From Brumimicrobium sp965656195 (GTDB lineage: Bacteria; Bacteroidota; Bacteroidia; Flavobacteriales_D; Crocinitomicaceae), in the NCBI GenBank assembly GCA_965656195.1, contig CBFHJL010000050.1:1-21993 (forward strand): a stretch of 21,993 nucleotides of DNA. The letters run 5' to 3'. Positions 6,108-13,130 of this stretch are shown here, piece by piece (the stretch's first letter is position 1; each line of letters starts with the position of its first letter). The notes under the pieces were generated by a model, which had not been told where the DNA came from, did no database searches, and saw nothing but the letters and a program-made list of their open reading frames with translations. The translations under genes were made by a program, and so were the position numbers.

Positions 6108-7196
6108 ATGCTAAAGATTCTCGATAGATATATTATTAAGAAATTCATGGTGACCTTCTTCTTTATGTTGGGGGTTATAATGATACTTGCTGTTGTTTTT
6201 GATTTAGCGGAACGATTAGGTGATTTTATCGAGAAAGAAGCTCCTTTAAAGGCAATCATTTTTGATTATTATTTCAATTTCATAATCCATTTTGGGAATC
6301 TATTTTCGCCATTAATTGTTTTTGTGTCGGTAATATGGTTTACAGCGAAAATGGCTCAAAACACCGAGATCATTCCGATGATTAATAGTGGTAGGCCATT
6401 TCGAAGAATACTACGACCTTATATGATTGGGGCAACGATACTGATGCTGATATCACTAGTGCTTAATCATATAGTTTTACCTGAAGCGAATAAGTCTCGT
6501 CTGAGATTTGAAGAGAATTACTATCGGAACACAAGAGTGGTTTCCGATTATTATGCTGAATATCCGGGCAATACTTTTGTTTATTTTGATTCATATAGAG
6601 CGGATAGAAGCCAGGCTTTAGGTTTTGTAATGGAGAATAGAGGTAAAAATAATGAGCTGGAATCCATTTTAAAAGCACGGCAGGCAAAAAACCTCGACTC
6701 AACTAATCAGTGGGAATTAACGGATTATTATATCAGGTATGTTGGCGATACTCATGATAGTTTGTCTATACCACCTTCAAGTGGGCATACATTGGATACG
6801 ATCTTCCCATTTACCTTGTCTGAAATGGCTCAGAGAGAAACTGTGGTTAAAACAATGAACTTTTTTGAGATCCAAGATTTTATTAAACGTGAGAAAGAAA
6901 AAGGTTCTCCTGATATAGCCATATATGAGATTGAGTTCTATCAACGAACATCATTTCCTTTTGCTACTTACGTTCTCACCCTAATCGGTATGGTTGTGGC
7001 ATCTAGAAAATCACGTGGGGGAATTGGTATGAATATCGCTGTTGGACTCTTATTGGCTTTCATCTATATATTCGCAATGAAAGTAACTTCTGTGGCAGCT
7101 GAAAATGTTGGATTTCCTAGTTATATAGCAGTTTGGATACCCAACATTATTTTTGCTATCCTGGGATTATTCCTATACCGAATCGCTCCTAAGTAA
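6108..7196 (+). CDS. LptF/LptG-family LPS export permease
   Basis: A 362-residue YjgP/YjgQ-family protein. Such permeases form the membrane part of the LptB2FG ABC exporter, which lifts LPS from the inner membrane towards the LptC-A-D bridge. It opens with the typical MLKILDRYIIKKF. Three membrane helices lie at ~13-33, 56-79 and 105-126, including the coupling-helix region NTEIIPMINSGRP (85-97). A periplasmic beta-jellyroll (~127-270) follows, then three helices (~283-299, 306-326, 337-357). It follows tgt by 18 bases and is probably cotranscribed. The purine-rich AAGGAG touches the ATG directly, too close to serve as a normal Shine-Dalgarno site. Whether it is the F-like or G-like partner cannot be decided here. 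Its stop lies three bases from the convergent nfu stop, with no hairpin between. Confidence 0.93.
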   Translation: MLKILDRYIIKKFMVTFFFMLGVIMILAVVFDLAERLGDFIEKEAPLKAIIFDYYFNFIIHFGNLFSPLIVFVSVIWFTAKMAQNTEIIPMINSGRPFRRILRPYMIGATILMLISLVLNHIVLPEANKSRLRFEENYYRNTRVVSDYYAEYPGNTFVYFDSYRADRSQALGFVMENRGKNNELESILKARQAKNLDSTNQWELTDYYIRYVGDTHDSLSIPPSSGHTLDTIFPFTLSEMAQRETVVKTMNFFEIQDFIKREKEKGSPDIAIYEIEFYQRTSFPFATYVLTLIGMVVASRKSRGGIGMNIAVGLLLAFIYIFAMKVTSVAAENVGFPSYIAVWIPNIIFAILGLFLYRIAPK

Positions 7197-7199
7197 TAC

Positions 7200-7802
7200 T
7201 TACGCTTCCTCAGCTACAACTTCTTTAACTTCTGGGATATGTTGCGTGAGTAACTGCTCTATTCCTCCTTTTAATGTTTGTGTAGAAGATGGACAGCCTG
7301 AACAAGCACCTCTGAGGATTACTGTGACTTTTCCATTGTCAAAATTTCTAAACTCAATAGCACCACCGTCACCTTCAACAGCAGGTCTAACATATTCATC
7401 TAACAATCCTCGAATTGCATCATCAAATTCAGAAGGTCCATAATTCGATGTGTCTATAGTACTATTTTTCTCCTCTTTCGGCTTCATATCAGGAAGACGA
7501 GTAAGAATTTCTTTACCATCCGCAATGTAATTTCTCACGAAATCTCTCAATTCATTTGTGATGAAATCCCATGATAATGCATCATTCTTTGTGATCGAAA
7601 CAAAATTCCCCGCAATAAATACTCCTTTTACGAAAGGAAAATTGAATAATTCATCCGCTAGTGGAGAATATCCTTTTGTTTCTGACTGACTTGTGAACTC
7701 GGCAGATGCGGAAGGATCGATCAAATAATTGTTTGCGACAAACTTCATTGTTGAAGGATTCGGCGTCATTTCTGCGTATATGGTAACTGGAATTTTAGAC
7801 AT
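7200..7802 (-). CDS. Nfu-type Fe-S cluster scaffold/carrier protein
   Basis: A 200-residue two-domain protein. Residues ~6-92 form an Nfu_N domain (MTPNPSTMKF at 12-21, YSPLADELF, VKGVFIAGNFVSITK). A linker of ~30 charged residues follows. Residues ~126-195 form a NifU C-terminal domain with RPAVEGDGG (139-147) and the cluster-binding CSGC at 167-170. Such proteins assemble or deliver [4Fe-4S] clusters to apo-enzymes in the cytoplasm. The two-domain form resembles mitochondrial NFU1 and is common in Bacteroidota. It has its own -7 element at 7822-7829 and is transcribed alone, away from the metal-related module at 7928. Confidence 0.95.
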   Translation of the reverse strand: MSKIPVTIYAEMTPNPSTMKFVANNYLIDPSASAEFTSQSETKGYSPLADELFNFPFVKGVFIAGNFVSITKNDALSWDFITNELRDFVRNYIADGKEILTRLPDMKPKEEKNSTIDTSNYGPSEFDDAIRGLLDEYVRPAVEGDGGAIEFRNFDNGKVTVILRGACSGCPSSTQTLKGGIEQLLTQHIPEVKEVVAEEA

Positions 7803-7821
7803 CTCTTGTTGTTTTGTTTTA

Positions 7822-7829
7822 CAAATTTA
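7822..7829 (-). promoter_or_regulatory. Bacteroidota -7 promoter element of the nfu gene
   Basis: TAAATTTG on the minus strand, an exact TAnnTTTG match, lies 19 bases before the ATG at 7802. A weak inverted repeat, TCCTATT/AATAGGA (7834-7840 and 7850-7856), sits just upstream of it, where an activator or repressor could bind. Confidence 0.5.
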
Positions 7830-7891
7830 CAAATCCTATTTAGATTTCTAATAGGAATTTTTTAGGATAACAAGAGTATTATCTTTAATGT

Positions 7892-7923
7892 TTTGTTGAA
7901 TGCAATATATTACCTTAATTTTG
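7892..7923 (+). promoter_or_regulatory. Promoter of the HYC_CC_PP-TonB receptor-HMA module
   Basis: TTTG (7892-7895) and TAATTTTG (7916-7923) match the Bacteroidota -33 and -7 elements with 20 bases between them, the best-spaced promoter in the window. Only four bases separate the -7 element from the GTG start at 7928, so transcription would begin at about the start codon. Confidence 0.6.
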
Positions 7924-7927
7924 AAAT

Positions 7928-8380
7928 GTGCAACTGAAATCGATAATAGCAATCTTTTCACTGTTGATCTTCTTTATAAGTTCAACGGGAGTAGTTATTT
8001 TTGAGCATCATTGTGCTAAATCAGGAGATTTTATTGGGTTTTATACAGATGTTGATCACGATTGTGGTGAGGAAACAGTTCAGTCATGCGGCCGAAAAAA
8101 AGAAGTTGATTCACATTGTTGCAAGCCACAATTAAATGAAGATGTGCCAAATGTTAGTTCTGAGTGCTGTACAACGGATGTATCTTTAATACAGATTGAC
8201 GCCGATTATTCGCTTAGTTTCTCAGCATTTGATTTTGATGATCAATTTTTTTCAGTCTACAATAAGAGTAATGACTTAAGTCACCTAAAAGTTAGAGAGG
8301 TTAAGATCAGCAGAGGTCCGCCCGATCTATATCTAACGCGAAAGAAAAAAAGAGCAAATATTCAGGTCTACTTGATTTAA
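7928..8380 (+). CDS. HYC_CC_PP-like cysteine-rich exported protein
   Basis: A 150-residue protein with an N-terminal hydrophobic signal or anchor (residues ~4-24) and a cysteine-rich segment. EHHCAKSG puts His27-His28-Cys29 where the family has HYC. Cys46 and Cys54 follow, then SHCCKPQ (CC at 64-65), SECC (CC at 80-81) and, near the C-terminus, RGPPDLYL (PP at 131-132). This motif order fits the HYC_CC_PP proteins found in Bacteroidota beside TonB receptors and HMA proteins; their function is not established. The His and Cys pairs suggest binding of a soft metal, which is inference. The start is GTG: the previous in-frame codon but one is a stop (7922-7924), and no ATG occurs later in the protein. 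It is the first gene of a three-gene unit. Confidence 0.82.
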   Translation: MQLKSIIAIFSLLIFFISSTGVVIFEHHCAKSGDFIGFYTDVDHDCGEETVQSCGRKKEVDSHCCKPQLNEDVPNVSSECCTTDVSLIQIDADYSLSFSAFDFDDQFFSVYNKSNDLSHLKVREVKISRGPPDLYLTRKKKRANIQVYLI

Positions 8381-8389
8381 AATAGATGG

Positions 8390-8405
8390 TCAACATTGTT
8401 GTTGA
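8390..8405 (+). repeat. Small inverted repeat between the HYC_CC_PP and TonB receptor genes
   Basis: TCAACA-TTGT-TGTTGA gives a 6-bp stem with a four-base loop in the 52-base gap before the receptor start at 8433. It has no T tract. It might tune expression between the two genes or be chance. Confidence 0.3.
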
Positions 8406-8432
8406 TTGTTAAATCTATTAAATATTTCAAGA

Positions 8433-10679
8433 ATGAAGAATGTAGTATTAATTGTTGTGCTTTTTTGCTTTTCGGCTAGTTTTTCACAGCAATCCTTAAA
8501 AGGAAAAGTTAAAACATATTTAGATAAGAATAATGCTGAGCCACTTTTTGGGGTTGATGTTTACCTATCTAATTCTAATGTCGGTGATGTAACCGATGAA
8601 AAAGGTAATTTCAGTATAGTTGGAAGTATTAGTTTGCCTGACACCTTGATCTTTAGAGCTTCTGGTCATTACTCGGACACTGTCTTTATTGATGTTCAAG
8701 ACATGGGTAAGCGATTTGAGATTATCTTATTCCCTGAATTCGTAACTGAAGAAGTTGTCATTCGGGCTAAAAGAGATGATTCTAATATTTTAAAATTATC
8801 CCCTAGAAATGTCGAGTCTTTGAATGAAGGTGAGCTTCGAAAAGCAGCTTGCTGCAATCTGTCTGAGTCATTTGAAACTAATGCCACTGTCGATGTAAGT
8901 CTCTCAGATGGAGTTTCAGGATCCAAAAGAATTCAAATGATGGGGCTCAATGGGAGGTATACACAACTGCAGTTTGAGAATATTCCATTTATGCACAATG
9001 TTGATCAGGCCTTTGGGCTTGGAGGTGTTCCTGGAACATGGATTCAAAGTATACAAATTACCAAAGGTACAGGGACTGTTACGAATGGTTATGAATCTAT
9101 GGTAGGCCTTATTAATTTGGAGTACTTGAAACCGGATAATATTGAACGATTATATGTGAATGTTTACGGGAATATTCAGGGCAAAGCAGATGTGAATTTG
9201 CATGGAGGAAAAGAGCTGAATGAAAAATGGAGTTCAGCATGGTTCTTGCACTGGGATAGTCAGCTGGCAGAAAACGACAGAAATGAAGACGGATTTAGGG
9301 ATATACCAATCGGAAATCATTTTGTAGCGATGAATCGATGGAAGTATAAAGCGCCTTTATTTAGAGCTCAATTTGGTGTGAAAGCACATTACTCTGACAA
9401 AATGGGGGGGCAAATCGGATATAATAGATATACTCCTGATCAAGGGCTGTATGGGGTTACTATTCGAAATTTAGGAGCTGAAGCTTTTGGCAAAACAGGT
9501 TTCCTTTTCAAAGAGGATGAATTTAGCTCGATTGGAGTTGTTTATTATACCAAGTATAGCACTACGAATACAATGTTTGGTAACCGGACATTAGAAGCCG
9601 AAGAACGCAGAGGTTATGTAAACTTGATGTATGAAACGATTCTTGGGAATACGAATCATAAATTGAAAGCTGGTGCTAGCTTTGTTTATGATGATCTTCG
9701 TCAAACAATGTCTGATGTCTTGCCTACCGACACGAGTATCAGGATATTAAATCGAACAGAGTTGGTTCCAGGTGCTTTTGCTGAATATACTTACCAGGGT
9801 GTCTTGTCTACTTTAGTTTTAGGTTGGCGATCTGATTATCACAATTTATATGGTTTACAGCATTCTCCCAGAGCAAATTTTAAATACTCAATTACTGAAG
9901 ATATGGATTTCAGGCTGACAGGGGGTAGAGGGTTTAGAGTTTCGAATTATGCCGTAGACAATCTTTCCCTTATGGCTACAAATACTCCGTGGAGACTTGA
10001 TGAAGAAATAAATCCTGAGGTGTCTTGGAATTTTGGTGTAAGTTATTTCTTGGAGTTTGAGATTTTTGATCGAAAGGCGACTTGGACAGCAGACTTTTAT
10101 CATACATTTTTTGAAAATCAATTGATTGCCGATAGAGATGAAAGCACTGAGTATATTGTAATTCGGAATCTTGAGGGTCAATCTTTTTCAAATGCTTTTC
10201 AGACAGATTTGAAGTTCGAACCTCTTCCCCGATTTGAAGTTAAAACTGCATATAAATTTTTAGATGTACGCGCTACAATGGGAGGCAGGCTCGAAGAGCA
10301 ATTAATGGTTCCGAAACACAGAGGGTTTATCAATTTATCTTATGAAACAAGAAACACGCGATGGGAATATGATGCAACATTGTCTGTTTTTGGAATGAGA
10401 AGATTAGCGCTTGTGGAACTGCCTAGTGGGGCTTTGTCTAGTGATAATGTTGCAGATGTTGTTCCAATGTTGTCTGGTCAGATTACAAGAAGGTTCAGGA
10501 AATTTGAACTCTATGTAGGTGGAGAAAACTTATTGGATTATCGTTTGAAAAATCCAATAATCAATGTTGAAAATCCTTTTGATCGAACATTTGACGCTAC
10601 AAGAGTTTATGCTCCTATTTTCGGAGTGAATATTTATGCAGGAATAAGACTATCAATCAATAAAAAGGAGAAAGAATAA
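8433..10679 (+). CDS. TonB-dependent outer-membrane receptor with plug Cys-Cys pair, probable metal substrate
   Basis: A 748-residue receptor. A signal peptide (MKNVVLIVVLFCFSASFSQ, 1-19) is followed by a CarboxypepD-regulatory-like domain (~21-100), a TonB-box-like TEEVVIRA (105-112), a plug domain (~120-235) and a beta barrel to the end. The plug has an adjacent cysteine pair in LRKAACCNLSESFET (CC at 140-141), an unusual place for cysteines in an exported protein. GLNGRYTQLQFENIPFM and IQSIQITKGTGTVTNGYES are the typical plug strands. At 748 residues it is shorter than SusC-type receptors, and no SusD partner is present. It sits between two Cys-rich proteins, so a thiophilic metal or metallophore is the likely substrate (inference). 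The start is ATG 8433; an in-frame TTG at 8406 would add residues before the signal peptide. A run of seven G residues lies at 9404-9410. Confidence 0.93.
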   Translation: MKNVVLIVVLFCFSASFSQQSLKGKVKTYLDKNNAEPLFGVDVYLSNSNVGDVTDEKGNFSIVGSISLPDTLIFRASGHYSDTVFIDVQDMGKRFEIILFPEFVTEEVVIRAKRDDSNILKLSPRNVESLNEGELRKAACCNLSESFETNATVDVSLSDGVSGSKRIQMMGLNGRYTQLQFENIPFMHNVDQAFGLGGVPGTWIQSIQITKGTGTVTNGYESMVGLINLEYLKPDNIERLYVNVYGNIQGKADVNLHGGKELNEKWSSAWFLHWDSQLAENDRNEDGFRDIPIGNHFVAMNRWKYKAPLFRAQFGVKAHYSDKMGGQIGYNRYTPDQGLYGVTIRNLGAEAFGKTGFLFKEDEFSSIGVVYYTKYSTTNTMFGNRTLEAEERRGYVNLMYETILGNTNHKLKAGASFVYDDLRQTMSDVLPTDTSIRILNRTELVPGAFAEYTYQGVLSTLVLGWRSDYHNLYGLQHSPRANFKYSITEDMDFRLTGGRGFRVSNYAVDNLSLMATNTPWRLDEEINPEVSWNFGVSYFLEFEIFDRKATWTADFYHTFFENQLIADRDESTEYIVIRNLEGQSFSNAFQTDLKFEPLPRFEVKTAYKFLDVRATMGGRLEEQLMVPKHRGFINLSYETRNTRWEYDATLSVFGMRRLALVELPSGALSSDNVADVVPMLSGQITRRFRKFELYVGGENLLDYRLKNPIINVENPFDRTFDATRVYAPIFGVNIYAGIRLSINKKEKE
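9404..9410 (+). repeat. Homopolymer tract of seven G in the TonB receptor gene
   Basis: Seven consecutive G residues encode ATG GGG GGG (Met-Gly-Gly) in the barrel region. With the eight-G run at 1169-1176 this is one of two long G runs in an AT-rich window. Slippage would truncate the receptor. Confidence 0.9.
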
Positions 10680-10704
10680 ATATTAATCATAAAAAAGAGA
10701 AAAA

Positions 10705-11052
10705 ATGAAAAATGTATTTTTAGTAATAAGTTTAGTGTCACTTCTTGCGAGTTGTGGAACAATGAAGGACGGTGAGCCTGTTAAACAAATGGTGACTATT
10801 CAAACCAGTGCTCAATGTGGTGATTGTAAAGGGAGGATAGAAAAGGAGTTGAATTTTATGACGGGAATTGTTTATGCAGAGCTAGATCTCGAAACTAAAA
10901 AAGTCAACGTTAAATACAACAGTAAAAGAACCAGTCCTCAAGAGATTAGAAAGCGTATTTCTGAAATTGGATATAATGCTGATGATGTGATGGCGAATAC
11001 AACTGCTCAATCAGAGTTGCCAAAATGCTGTCAACCAGGAGGGCACGAGTGA
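10705..11052 (+). CDS. Lipoprotein with heavy-metal-associated (HMA) domain
   Basis: A 115-residue predicted lipoprotein. Its signal peptide ends in the lipobox LLASC, with the acylated residue at Cys17. Residues ~28-95 form a ferredoxin-like HMA fold: MVTIQTSAQCGDCKGRIEKEL carries the metal-binding CxxC (Cys38, Cys41), followed by GIVYAELDLETKKVNVKYNSKRTSPQEIRKRISEIGYNAD, the usual second half. The CxxC is CGDC; copper chaperones usually have an M-x-C-x-x-C form. The C-terminal tail adds LPKCCQPGGHE, with a Cys-Cys pair at 108-109 and a terminal His. It is 25 bases after the receptor gene and probably in the same operon. It could pass metal between the receptor and periplasmic or membrane partners (inference). 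Confidence 0.92.
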   Translation: MKNVFLVISLVSLLASCGTMKDGEPVKQMVTIQTSAQCGDCKGRIEKELNFMTGIVYAELDLETKKVNVKYNSKRTSPQEIRKRISEIGYNADDVMANTTAQSELPKCCQPGGHE

Positions 11053-11155
11053 TTTATTGAGGGCGATTTGGATGGATTTTTTGACCTTACTAACATAACG
11101 CATGTTTTTGTGGAAAAATATTCGTTTATATATGAATGATAAGGAATAATTCATT

Positions 11156-11163
11156 TATCTTTG
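11156..11163 (+). promoter_or_regulatory. Bacteroidota -7 promoter element of atpDC
   Basis: TATCTTTG, an exact TAnnTTTG match, lies 30 bases before the atpD ATG. No clear -33 TTG is seen. The rest of the 141-base gap after the HMA gene shows no obvious terminator for the upstream unit. Confidence 0.6.
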
Positions 11164-11193
11164 CGCCCAAATTGAACTTAAAAAGGCAGGATA

Positions 11194-12696
11194 ATGTCGG
11201 AAATCAAAGGAAAAATATCACAGGTTATTGGGCCTGTAGTTGATGTGAACTTCGAGAAAGGAGTAGAGCTTCCAAATATTTATGATGCACTCGAGGTAAC
11301 TAAAGAGGACGGTGCGATTGTGGTATTGGAAGTACAGTCACACGTTGGTGAGAATGCTGTGCGTACAATCTCAATGGATTCTACGGATGGTTTTACAAGA
11401 GGAATGGCTGCTGTTTCAACAGGTAAGTCTATTCAAATGCCAACAGGAGATCAGGTTAAAGGTAGATTGTTTAACGTAGTTGGTGACTCGATTGATGGTT
11501 TGGGTGATTTAGGACGTGAGCAAGGTGCTTCAATCCACAGAGATGCTCCGAAATTTGAGGATTTGTCTACAGCGACTGAAGTATTGTTTACTGGTATTAA
11601 AGTTATTGACCTTATCGAGCCTTATGCAAAAGGTGGTAAGATTGGTCTTTTCGGAGGTGCTGGTGTTGGTAAAACAGTATTGATTCAGGAGTTGATTAAT
11701 AATATTGCGAAAGCATACGAAGGTTTGTCTGTATTTGCTGGAGTAGGAGAGCGTACACGTGAAGGTAATGACCTTCTTCGTGAGATGCTTGAGTCTGGTA
11801 TTATAAAATATGGTGATGACTTCATGCATTCAATGGAAGAAGGTGGATGGGACCTTTCTAAGGTTGACAAAAGTCAAATGAAAGATTCTAAAGCTGCCTT
11901 TGTATTTGGTCAGATGAATGAGCCTCCTGGAGCACGTGCACGTGTGGCATTGTCGGGACTTACATTGGCTGAGTATTTCCGTGATGGTGATGGCGAAGGA
12001 ACAGGGAAAGATATTCTTTTCTTCGTAGATAACATCTTCCGTTTTACTCAGGCGGGTTCTGAGGTTTCTGCCTTGTTAGGACGTATGCCTTCTGCGGTAG
12101 GTTATCAGCCAACACTTGCTACTGAAATGGGAGCAATGCAAGAGCGTATTACATCTACGAAAAATGGATCTATTACATCTGTTCAGGCGGTTTACGTTCC
12201 TGCGGATGATTTAACTGATCCTGCCCCGGCTAACACATTTGCTCACCTTGATGCAACAACGGTATTGTCGAGAAAGATTGCCGAGTTAGGTATCTATCCA
12301 GCGGTAGATCCTTTGGATTCTACTTCTCGTATTCTTACTCCAGACATCGTGGGTCAAGAGCATTATGATTGTGCTCGTAGAGTTCAATCAACATTACAGA
12401 GATACAAAGAGCTTCAAGATATTATTGCTATCCTAGGTATGGATGAATTGTCAGAGGAAGATAAACTAGTTGTGCACCGTGCACGTCGAGTTCAACGTTT
12501 CCTTTCTCAACCATTCCACGTGGCAGAGCAATTTACAGGGTTAAAAGGAGTGCTTGTTGATATTCAGGAAACAATCAAAGGGTTCAATATGATTCTTGAT
12601 GGTGAATTAGATAAATACCCTGAAGCAGCATTCAACCTGAAAGGTGATATCAACGAAGTAAAAGAAGCAGGTGAGAAAATGCTTGCCGAAGCTTAA
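11194..12696 (+). CDS. atpD: F1F0 ATP synthase subunit beta
   Basis: A 500-residue catalytic beta subunit of F1, where ATP is made on the cytoplasmic face. Residues 1-~75 form the N-terminal beta barrel (ISQVIGPVVDVNF). The P-loop is GGAGVGKT (154-161). The catalytic glutamate is Glu186 in GVGERTREGND. Walker B is ILFFVD (274-279), followed by NIFRFTQAGSEVSALLGRMPSAVGYQPTL. The DELSEED region reads DELSEEDK, fully canonical. Between LLREMLESGII and FVFGQMNEPPGAR there is an insertion of about 28 residues (~206-233, KYGDDFMHSMEEGGWDL and onward) absent from E. coli AtpD; I believe it is typical of Bacteroidota. Codon use is that of a highly expressed gene. It forms an operon with atpC only, so the other F1F0 subunits are encoded elsewhere. 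Confidence 0.98.
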   Translation: MSEIKGKISQVIGPVVDVNFEKGVELPNIYDALEVTKEDGAIVVLEVQSHVGENAVRTISMDSTDGFTRGMAAVSTGKSIQMPTGDQVKGRLFNVVGDSIDGLGDLGREQGASIHRDAPKFEDLSTATEVLFTGIKVIDLIEPYAKGGKIGLFGGAGVGKTVLIQELINNIAKAYEGLSVFAGVGERTREGNDLLREMLESGIIKYGDDFMHSMEEGGWDLSKVDKSQMKDSKAAFVFGQMNEPPGARARVALSGLTLAEYFRDGDGEGTGKDILFFVDNIFRFTQAGSEVSALLGRMPSAVGYQPTLATEMGAMQERITSTKNGSITSVQAVYVPADDLTDPAPANTFAHLDATTVLSRKIAELGIYPAVDPLDSTSRILTPDIVGQEHYDCARRVQSTLQRYKELQDIIAILGMDELSEEDKLVVHRARRVQRFLSQPFHVAEQFTGLKGVLVDIQETIKGFNMILDGELDKYPEAAFNLKGDINEVKEAGEKMLAEA

Positions 12697-12708
12697 AAAT
12701 TATAGAGC

Positions 12709-12999
12709 ATGAAACTAGAGGTTATTACACCTGAGAAGAAGATGTTTGAAGGAGAAGCTGAAGCAGTTCGCTTCCCTGGTATTGATGGTGCATTTCAGGT
12801 TTTGAAAGGTCACGCGCCGATTATCTCTTCTCTCAAAGAAGGTAAAATAAAAGTAGATCTTGCAAATGACGATAAAGATTTTGACGAATTTTCTGGTTCC
12901 TTTGAATCAGACGCGTCCAACTCAAGAGTTATCCGTCTTTCTATTAAAGGAGGGGTGATGGAAATGAGAAATGATAAGATCGTGGTTCTGGCGGATTAG
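12709..12999 (+). CDS. atpC: F1F0 ATP synthase subunit epsilon (short form)
   Basis: A 96-residue epsilon subunit consisting of the N-terminal beta-sandwich only: MKLEVITPEKKMFEGEAEAVRFPGIDGAFQVLKGHAPIISSLKEG is the classic opening, and the protein stops after GGVMEMRNDKIVVLAD. The two-helix C-terminal domain of ~40 residues, which in E. coli inhibits ATP hydrolysis, is missing. Short epsilon subunits are usual in Bacteroidota. The stop codon is followed by a strong terminator, so this is a natural end and not a truncation. It lies 12 bases after atpD. Confidence 0.94.
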   Translation: MKLEVITPEKKMFEGEAEAVRFPGIDGAFQVLKGHAPIISSLKEGKIKVDLANDDKDFDEFSGSFESDASNSRVIRLSIKGGVMEMRNDKIVVLAD

Positions 13000-13022
13000 A
13001 CCGAAAAGTTTTGTTGATACTG

Positions 13023-13054
13023 GAGGGAGTTGCTTAATGCAATTCCCTCTTTTT
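13023..13054 (+). terminator. Strong rho-independent terminator after atpC
   Basis: GAGGGAGTTGC (13023-13033) pairs with GCAATTCCCTC (13039-13049) in an 11-bp stem with one G-T wobble and a five-base loop, followed by TTTTT. It closes the atpDC operon. Confidence 0.92.
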
Positions 13055-13130
13055 GTTAAACTACGTTAAGGTTGTGCCAATTTTTTAGGCTTATGTGCGT
13101 TAGATATTGTAAATTCGTCGATCTGTAGAA

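Noticed and set aside
7153..7443. Plus-strand ORF across the lptF/G and nfu junction
   Set aside because: It overlaps the 3' end of the permease gene and the conserved CSGC-coding part of the nfu gene on the other strand.
7834..7856. Inverted repeat upstream of the nfu promoter as a terminator
   Set aside because: The 7-bp AT-rich stem has no gene ending into it and no proper T tract; at most it is a weak operator candidate, mentioned with the promoter.
9888..10191. Two minus-strand ORFs inside the first TonB receptor gene
   Set aside because: They lie opposite continuous receptor barrel sequence, have no promoter or motif, and overlap each other in different frames.
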